11,500 bases of DNA from Anaerolineales bacterium (lineage in GTDB: Bacteria > Chloroflexota > Anaerolineae > Epilineales > JAANWY01), in the NCBI GenBank assembly GCA_018263655.1, contig JAANWY010000102.1, forward strand, positions 1-11,500, in the 5' to 3' direction. The position numbers and the translations under genes are program-made. The notes below the pieces were generated by a model that ran no database searches, was not told the DNA's origin, and was given only the letters and a program-made list of their open reading frames with translations. Shown piece after piece: positions 8,301-11,500 of this stretch. How positions within the stretch are numbered: the stretch's first letter is position 1; every line of letters begins with the position of its first letter.

Positions 8301-8972
8301 GTGATCGACAGCGACATCGACCACGGCCGGCGACGTGGGCGGTGTGAACGTCTGCCACTCACCGGTAGCCCATTCCCAACGGGCCAGCCCTCCGCCCTCG
8401 AAAGAGGTGCCGTTCCAGCGCTGGTCAGTGCCAACCCAGAGGTAGCCGGCCGGATCGGTGGCGATGGCGGTGGTGTTGCTCGATGGGAGTCCACCACCGG
8501 TGCTTTCGACCGTGTGGTTTTGCCAACTGCCGTCGGGGGACAGCACGCTGAGGCCGCGACACGTGGCGAACCAGATGCTGCCGCCCCCGCCGACGAGCAC
8601 GTCCCGCACGTCGTTGCAGGCCAGGCCGGTCTGGGGGTACAGGTATTGAGTGTAGCTGCCACTTGTCCGGAGCCCAGCCGAAGGGTCGGCCAGATTCCAG
8701 CGGACGACGCCGCCGGCTTCGGTGCCGGCCCACAGCGTGCCCTGTCCTGAGCCGGACGAAGGGTCACCGTCCAAGGCCAACGCCTGGATCGCGTCGCCGT
8801 TGGCGTAGCTGATCCACCCACCGTCGAGCTGCTGGGCCGGCGATGCATCCGATGTTGGTGGAATGCGGGCCGGCAGCAGCGTCAGCACAAAGGCGCCGGT
8901 GATGAGGATGCCGGCGAGGGCGTAGCGGGCGGTGCGCAGTGAGTTTTCGATTCGGTTTGCGTATGAGTTCAT
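5307..8972 (-). CDS. Exported triple beta-propeller protein (two Reg_prop propellers plus a YCF48-like propeller)
   Basis: This protein has 1221 residues. Residues 1-37 have a charged start and one hydrophobic span (YALAGILITGAFVLTLLPA), fitting a signal peptide or anchor. Residues 55-795 contain 14 W-x-G-T type blades (for example LWVGT at 178-182, VWVGT at 288-292 and VWAGT at 728-732), enough for two seven-bladed propellers. They align with those of the 817-residue protein. Residues 795-930 are a Thr/Pro/Ser-rich linker interrupted by a YLPLAL motif (824-829), a feature often seen in Chloroflexota surface proteins. Residues 935-1218 hold seven G-W-A-x-G repeats with H-T/S-A-DGG turns, like the photosystem II assembly factor YCF48/Hcf136 fold. 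The ATG at 8972 is chosen because it begins a normal export signal. A GTG at 9053 would add 27 residues encoded largely by an inverted repeat. Neither has a strong Shine-Dalgarno sequence. The stop overlaps the glycosyltransferase start, so the two are probably translated together. The ligand is unknown. Confidence 0.9.
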   Translation of the reverse strand: MNSYANRIENSLRTARYALAGILITGAFVLTLLPARIPPTSDASPAQQLDGGWISYANGDAIQALALDGDPSSGSGQGTLWAGTEAGGVVRWNLADPSAGLRTSGSYTQYLYPQTGLACNDVRDVLVGGGGSIWFATCRGLSVLSPDGSWQNHTVESTGGGLPSSNTTAIATDPAGYLWVGTDQRWNGTSFEGGGLARWEWATGEWQTFTPPTSPAVVDVAVDHGGKVWVATKPFTTWIPPTDDEPGHWGRRSGGLAVWDGDSWQSYTSESDVADSITALAVDEAGNVWVGTEGNGVFAFTDRGPVHFRSGRGRLADGYISAIGFGSAGRIWIGTRAFNGNGTGVSVLYPGGSLSETSDDVWQQYTTDNGLSANLVTAIVGRGDQLWLGTNSPDGVGQGISRFDTTTFQPPLLTRQTNPSAGSGQALTGNTITAVAEAPDGRLWVGTAHNGVSVLSQDRRTWVTYTLENTDADGQSPWTGLRGNAVSGIAFDSQGRAWIGARRTIYNVRWRSFEDGGLSMFDPDQNQWSTFTQRNTDDDGREPWRGLKSDEVSAVAVDWQDRIWVGSGSLRTFTGSGVSVLDTAGTPANPSDDTWSHHDVYDKLPSLNITDIIIDRSQQRVWVAGAPYWINNVRAGGGVGRFDGTAWTRWDHSDGLVAAENEIRSLALGLDGAVWAGGWTYRGSFHWPTGTGVDAVANRFDGTSWGSSQIWEDDGYVASLFVGADGTVWAGTSKDGHGAAPATGGVKWSTDGTWTALTTANTGIAGDEIQAIAEDANGDLWFGSRRSGLSRYGENLPVEPTPPAATRTPTPTSEAPISRVHQMYLPLALAGHTGVLPPATPTPTVTPTSSAGPTATASATLLPGVTPSPTATVTPTPGVTSSPTSGPGVTPTPTATSTPSVTPTTTSTATRSTPTAPPSPTPKPPPSGGWAPVSGVPPVDLFDVFCVEAPGAPAEVWAVGEQGVILHSADGGSSWSFQDSHTDKALRSVYFVDRQIGWAAGDNGTIRHTADGGETWQVQLSPASSETLVAIAMTSPLNGWALGAGGTALRWNGSQWGVQASTSYKFTALSLSSGDDGWATTAAADTVGRVIRLTGGQWMSTASFQGLHDIHVPVAGQGWAVGSRGTVARQLEGRWEYVSRPPTGGQALYAVHSPGPDHAWVMGNAGLTFYHNGERWENKTDSRVTRHTIYALRMTADERQGWAVGEAGRDSGTILRFFAEQ
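7697..7721. repeat. Short interspersed repeat, copy within the first propeller pair
   Basis: On the minus strand this reads with the core CCTTCGGCAGGCTCAGG and is translated in frame as NPSAGSGQAL at residues 418-427. It matches the copies at 8661-8687 and 8741-8765 and the inverted copy at 4952-4976. It lies in a turn between propeller strands, after residues PPLLTRQT. Confidence 0.75.
8661..8687. repeat. Short interspersed repeat, diverged copy near the N-terminus of the 1221-residue gene
   Basis: The minus strand reads GACCCTTCGGCTGGGCTCCG followed by GACAAG, translated as DPSAGLRTSG at residues 96-105. The 817-residue paralogue has only DPFDG at the equivalent place (WDPFDGSHTQYL against WNLADPSAGLRTSGSYTQYL). 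The extra residues are therefore the repeat. Confidence 0.7.
8741..8765. repeat. Short interspersed repeat, copy in the first propeller blade
   Basis: The minus strand reads GACCCTTCGTCCGGCTCAGG followed by ACAGG, translated as DPSSGSGQG at residues 70-78. The paralogue runs straight from LAMTG to NVVWAGT at the corresponding point, while this protein has LALDG, the repeat, then TLWAGT. The insertion therefore sits exactly before a core propeller strand. Confidence 0.75.
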
Positions 8973-8994
8973 GCTGGTTGTTGGGTATCTGGCA

Positions 8995-9039
8995 CGTATT
9001 GCGTGTTGCGTGAGCGATTTCAACAAGTAACGCAATACG
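8995..9039. repeat. 10-bp inverted repeat upstream of the 1221-residue gene
   Basis: CGTATTGCGT (8995-9004) and ACGCAATACG (9030-9039) are perfect reverse complements separated by 25 bases, which include a further GCGTGTTGCGTG. The structure lies 23-67 bases upstream of the chosen ATG. It could be a 5' leader hairpin, an operator or another interspersed repeat. The sequence does not decide between these. Confidence 0.55.
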
Positions 9040-9053
9040 AATTCCAATTCCAC

Positions 9054-9097
9054 TGTCTCGATCTTTGTCTCGATTCTTTTCAGTCTCGCAGTCTCTA
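9054..9097. repeat. GTCTC-rich short repeat
   Basis: GTCTC occurs four times, at 9055, 9067, 9083 and 9091. The first two are part of an exact nine-base unit TGTCTCGAT (9054-9062 and 9066-9074). The segment is pyrimidine-rich and less GC-rich than its surroundings. It holds no open reading frame of note. Confidence 0.4.
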
Positions 9098-9143
9098 CAA
9101 CGTGTTGGCCGGCGATCCGTTAGGCCTCGGCTCTCAACGGACT

Positions 9144-9306
9144 ACTGGTGTTTCCCATAACTTGGATGCCCAATTGTGTTACTTGTGAAACGTACCTGCC
9201 TGCCTGTGCGGGGCACGCAAACAGGCCTGCCTGTGCGTGGGCAGACAGGTCTTGGGGGCGTGCATTTAGGCGCCACAGCCGCTGGGGACTTATGGGAAAC
9301 ACCAGT
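9144..9306. mobile_element. MITE-like element with 17-bp terminal inverted repeats
   Basis: ACTGGTGTTTCCCATAA at 9144-9160 is the exact reverse complement of 9290-9306. The 163-bp unit contains no plausible gene, only a hairpin at 9202-9226 (arm GCCTGTGCG, loop GGGCA, arm CGC, AA bulge, ACAGGC) and a related second half to about 9251. Both are similar to the repeat at 169-206. Size, perfect ends and lack of coding fit a miniature inverted-repeat element mobilised in trans. No clear target-site duplication is visible beside the ends, so a large cruciform-type repeat remains possible. Confidence 0.6.
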
Positions 9307-9315
9307 GGGTTGGCC

Positions 9316-9344
9316 TTGTTTAGACATCTGGTTTGTGGTACAAT
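9316..9344 (+). promoter_or_regulatory. Candidate sigma-70 type promoter for the small gene pair
   Basis: A good -10 hexamer TACAAT (9339-9344) lies 17 bases after TTGTTT (9316-9321), a weaker -35 matching TTG of the consensus. The site begins 10 bases beyond the right end of the MITE-like element and lies about 177 bases before the 56-residue gene. That would leave a long 5' leader containing the palindromic repeats at 9373-9464. Confidence 0.45.
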
Positions 9345-9372
9345 CACAGTAACTGTTCAGGTAGTGGGGACC

Positions 9373-9464
9373 CTTGCGAAGGTTTGCCAATCGCTTTCGG
9401 GTTGAGGTGCCCCTCGCCAGTCGAAAATCGGCCTCTTGCGAAGGTTAGGAAGAACCTTCGCAAG
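9373..9464 (+). repeat. Three-copy 12-bp repeat in the leader, able to form alternative hairpins
   Basis: CTTGCGAAGGTT occurs at 9373-9384 and 9435-9446, and its exact complement AACCTTCGCAAG at 9453-9464. The second and third copies form a 12-bp stem (14 with a T-G and a C-G pair added) around the loop AGGAAG. The first and third copies could pair instead. A short GAGG/CCTC hairpin lies between them near 9405-9416. No run of T follows, so it is not a standard terminator. It may be a regulatory leader or another interspersed repeat. Confidence 0.6.
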
Positions 9465-9520
9465 GGTAGCTGAACGCTTACCAATCACATTGACTGGAGG
9501 GTAGAGCCTGGAGGCCAAGC

Positions 9521-9691
9521 ATGGCGCAACAAAAAGACGTCGAGCAGCCATCACCCGTAGACGAAGAAGTTCTCACAGCCATTCAGAGCACCCTGTACGA
9601 CCGTCTGCGAGAACCTTTGGTGACTGAGATCCGGGAGCGACTCATCGAACAGGCGGCTGAGCAGCCCATCCCCCTGTACTATGATCGCTGA
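9521..9691 (+). CDS. Small acidic protein of unknown function (56 residues)
   Basis: The ATG at 9521 follows a good Shine-Dalgarno sequence, GGAGG (9510-9514), with six bases of spacing. The protein begins MAQQKDVEQPSPVDEEVLTA and ends QPIPLYYDR. Its middle (about residues 16-48) is rich in Glu, Gln, Leu, Ile and Arg in a pattern expected for one or two amphipathic helices. There is no signal peptide or membrane span. No family is recognised. The stop overlaps the start of the coiled-coil gene by 11 bases in another frame, so the two are probably translated together, and the products may interact. Confidence 0.72.
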   Translation: MAQQKDVEQPSPVDEEVLTAIQSTLYDRLREPLVTEIRERLIEQAAEQPIPLYYDR

Positions 9692-10358
9692 TCGCTTCAT
9701 TGCCGGCCAGACCCAGCGACTGGAAGAGGCCATCGATCGCAATACCCAGCGCATTGTGGACTTGCAGCGGGACATGGGCCGGCGCTCCACGGAGCTGCGG
9801 GAGGAGATGGGTCACCGCTCTGATGAGGTGGACCGCCGCTTCACGGAGCTGCGGGAGGAGATGGATCGCCGCTTTGATGAGGTAGACCGGCGCTTCACGG
9901 AGGCGAAGGATGAGCGGGAGGCACTTCGCGTTGAGATGGTGCAGCGCTTCAACAGTATGGATCAGCGCTTCAGGACTCTGGAGCAGTGGGCCGAGGCTGT
10001 CGATCCGCGTTTTGAGAACATTGAACAGCGCTTAGAGAGCCTCGAACAGCGCTTAGAGAGCCTCGAACAGCGCTTAGAGAGCCTCGAACAGCGCTTAGAG
10101 AGCCTCGAACAGCGCTTAGAGAGTCTCGATCAACGCTTAGAGAGTCTCGATCAGCGTTTTGAGAGTATCGATCAACGCTTTGAGAACGTCGATCAGCGTT
10201 TTGAGAGTGTTGACCAGCGCTTCGACCGGGTGGAGCGCCGGTTGGAGACAGTAGAGACAAAGGTAGATCAGCTAGGCGTCCACATGCGTAACTGGACGTT
10301 GGCCGCCGTGGCACTGATCAGTTTGATCGTGACTGTTCTCCAGTTAGTACTCAGGTGA
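9681..10358 (+). CDS. Coiled-coil protein with C-terminal membrane anchor
   Basis: This protein has 225 residues. Residues 11-200 are almost entirely charged helix. Residues 34-69 contain two 18-residue repeats (RRSTELREEMGHRSDEVD and RRFTELREEMDRRFDEVD). Residues 115-184 form ten heptads with hydrophobic residues at positions 4 and 7, first EQRLESL units and then DQRFESI/V-like units. Residues 205-224 (WTLAAVALISLIVTVLQLVL) are a single membrane span at the extreme C-terminus, so most of the protein probably projects into the cytoplasm as a tail-anchored rod. The layout recalls DUF1640/CCDC90-like coiled-coil membrane proteins, but no family is assigned. No separate Shine-Dalgarno sequence is seen before the ATG at 9681; translational coupling to the 56-residue gene explains the start. 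Confidence 0.82.
   Translation: MIADRFIAGQTQRLEEAIDRNTQRIVDLQRDMGRRSTELREEMGHRSDEVDRRFTELREEMDRRFDEVDRRFTEAKDEREALRVEMVQRFNSMDQRFRTLEQWAEAVDPRFENIEQRLESLEQRLESLEQRLESLEQRLESLEQRLESLDQRLESLDQRFESIDQRFENVDQRFESVDQRFDRVERRLETVETKVDQLGVHMRNWTLAAVALISLIVTVLQLVLR
9780..9893 (+). repeat. 54-bp tandem repeat within the coiled-coil gene
   Basis: Unit 1 (9780-9833) and unit 2 (9834-9887) are highly similar, and both contain ACGGAGCTGCGGGAGGAGAT. A partial third unit begins at 9888. Each unit encodes 18 residues, equal to one hendecad plus one heptad, which keeps coiled-coil phase. Confidence 0.8.
10023..10232 (+). repeat. 21-bp tandem repeat array encoding heptads
   Basis: There are ten consecutive 21-bp units. 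The first four (10023-10106) are identical, with sequence GAACAGCGCTTAGAGAGCCT plus C. The fifth differs by one silent base (AGC to AGT). Units six to ten diverge gradually (GATCAACGCTTAGAGAGTCT and later TTTGAG forms). Identity falls toward the 3' end, which fits recent expansion of the 5' units by slippage or unequal recombination. Confidence 0.92.
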
Positions 10359-10463
10359 GGCAGTTCATCTCCCAGTTCTACTTGTTCGACAATTCCATTT
10401 ATCACACGCGGCGCAACTCAGCGCCGGCTTGCAGAGACGCAATCGCGAGGAGGCGAGTTGAAA

Positions 10464-11500
10464 ATGGAGAAGCCCTGGCTCAGCAACTACGATCCTAGCG
10501 TCCCCGAGACGCTCGAGTATCCGGATGTTCCCGTGCACCACTTCCTCGAGGGAAACGCGCGCCGGTATCCGACCGGACCGGCCACCATCTTCTACGATTC
10601 GATGCTGACGTACAGCGAATTGGACGCGTTGGCGAATCAGATCGCTCATGCCCTCCTCAGAATGGGCGTGCAGAAGGGCGATCGGGTCGCGCTGTTGTTG
10701 CCTAACAGTCCGCAATTCGTTGCCGGCTTCTTCGGTACACTCAAGGCCGGCGCCATCGTCGTCGCCACCAATCCGCTGTACACGGCCAGAGAGCTGAGGC
10801 GCCAGCTCGGCGATGCCGGCGCGACCACCATCATCACCCTCAGCAAGCTGTATCCAACCGTGCAGGAGATCGTCCCGGATACCCAGATCGAGAACGTGGT
10901 CGTGACTAACATCAAGGAGTATATGCCCTTCGTCCTGCGGACGCTGTTCACCCTCTTTCGCGAGAAGAAGGATGGGCATCGCGTCGAGCTGTCGCCCGAC
11001 CACATCTGGTTCCAGGACTGGGTCGACGGGCAGCCATCCAGAGCACCCGAGGTCGATGTGACCCCTGACGATGTGGCCATCTATCAGTACACGGGCGGTA
11101 CCACCGGTATCTCCAAAGGAGCCGTTGCCCCCCATAAGGCGCTGGTGGCCGACACGCTGCAGATCGATGCGTGGATATCGGAGGCCCGAGAGGGAGAGGA
11201 GACGTACATGGCCGTGCTCCCCTTCTTCCATGTGTACGGTATGGTTGCCTGTATGACGTCGGCGGTGTATCAGGCAGCGCGGATGGTCTTGCTGCCGCAG
11301 TTCAACGTCGATGACGTTCTGAAGGCCGTCGACAAGTACAAGCCGACGCTGTTCCCGGGGGTGCCGGCGATGTACGTGGCGATTAACAACCACCCCGAGG
11401 TCGGCAAGTACGACATGCGTTCGATCCGTGCGTGCATCAGTGGCGCCGCTCCGTTACCCGTCGAGGTGAAGAAGCGTTTCGAGGCGCTCACCGGCGGCAA
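10464..11500 (+). CDS. fadD: Long-chain acyl-CoA synthetase (AMP-forming), N-terminal 345 codons
   Basis: This is a FadD-like adenylate-forming enzyme that activates a fatty acid with ATP to acyl-AMP and then acyl-CoA in the cytoplasm. The frame is open to the window edge, and family members are usually about 550 residues, so roughly 200 are missing. Visible motifs are LTYSELDALANQIAHALLRM (48-67), GDRVALLLPNSPQFV (72-86), the phosphate-binding loop YTGGTTGISKGAV (209-221), LPFFHVYGM (252-260) and SGAAPLP (326-332). YTGGTTG, rather than the YTSGTTG of many relatives, is typical of the FadD branch. AGGAGG (10448-10453) lies 10 bases before the ATG; a TTG at 10458 is a less likely start. The gene is 105 bp after the coiled-coil gene with no clear terminator between them, but it seems functionally unrelated. 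The acyl chain length cannot be read from this fragment, so the symbol is a family-level call. Confidence 0.88.
   Translation, partial: MEKPWLSNYDPSVPETLEYPDVPVHHFLEGNARRYPTGPATIFYDSMLTYSELDALANQIAHALLRMGVQKGDRVALLLPNSPQFVAGFFGTLKAGAIVVATNPLYTARELRRQLGDAGATTIITLSKLYPTVQEIVPDTQIENVVVTNIKEYMPFVLRTLFTLFREKKDGHRVELSPDHIWFQDWVDGQPSRAPEVDVTPDDVAIYQYTGGTTGISKGAVAPHKALVADTLQIDAWISEAREGEETYMAVLPFFHVYGMVACMTSAVYQAARMVLLPQFNVDDVLKAVDKYKPTLFPGVPAMYVAINNHPEVGKYDMRSIRACISGAAPLPVEVKKRFEALTGG

Noticed and set aside
8973..9053. N-terminal extension of the 1221-residue protein from a GTG at 9053
   Set aside because: The extra 27 residues are encoded by an inverted repeat and would push the export signal away from the N-terminus. 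The ATG at 8972 gives a normal signal.
9361..9470. Known riboswitch or tRNA-like element in the leader
   Set aside because: No recognisable riboswitch core or cloverleaf was found. The structure is explained by the three copies of one 12-bp unit.
10023..10232. CRISPR-like or non-coding tandem array
   Set aside because: The units have no spacers, the period is exactly 21 bp in frame, and they encode canonical coiled-coil heptads.
10365..11393. Long open frame of 342 codons on the minus strand
   Set aside because: It lies antisense to the acyl-CoA synthetase, whose motifs and ribosome site are clear. The antisense product is Arg/His-rich with no recognisable domain, as expected from high-GC mirror frames.

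Overview
The window looks like part of a Chloroflexota (Anaerolineae-like) chromosome. This is an inference from protein style, not from a marker gene. The hints are secreted beta-propeller proteins with Thr/Pro-rich linkers, a YLPL motif next to one linker, a PEAAT-type C-terminal sorting tail, high GC, and many short hairpin-forming repeats lying both between and inside genes. No tRNA, rRNA, CRISPR array or transposase gene was seen.

Layout. Positions 1-8972 are read leftward. A 1221-residue exported protein (5307-8972) carries two seven-bladed Reg_prop-type propellers, a long Thr/Pro linker and a third, YCF48-like propeller. Its stop overlaps the start of a GT-C type membrane glycosyltransferase (2782-5310) in an ATGA junction. 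After 68 bp comes a second propeller protein of 817 residues (260-2713), with 14 blades, a Thr/Pro linker and a PEP-CTERM-like tail. At the left edge only the signal peptide of a further exported protein is present (1-73). The three complete genes probably form one operon for envelope or surface proteins. The membrane enzyme between two Ser/Thr-rich secreted proteins suggests, but does not prove, that it glycosylates them.

Positions 8973-9520 form a divergent intergenic region: a 10-bp inverted repeat, GTCTC repeats, a 163-bp MITE-like element with perfect 17-bp terminal inverted repeats, a plausible promoter directly beside that element, and a leader with three copies of a 12-bp palindrome arm. 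To the right, read rightward, are a 56-residue acidic protein (9521-9691), an overlapping gene for a 225-residue coiled-coil protein with a C-terminal membrane anchor (9681-10358) containing a nearly perfect 21-bp tandem array, and the first 345 codons of a FadD-like acyl-CoA synthetase (10464 to the edge).

The most unusual aspect is the load of in-frame repeat insertions inside genes. The glycosyltransferase carries three different ones, all at predicted cytoplasmic loops. The 1221-residue propeller protein carries three copies of a roughly 25-bp repeat, two of them visible as extra residues when it is aligned with its 817-residue paralogue. A fourth copy lies, inverted, in the glycosyltransferase.
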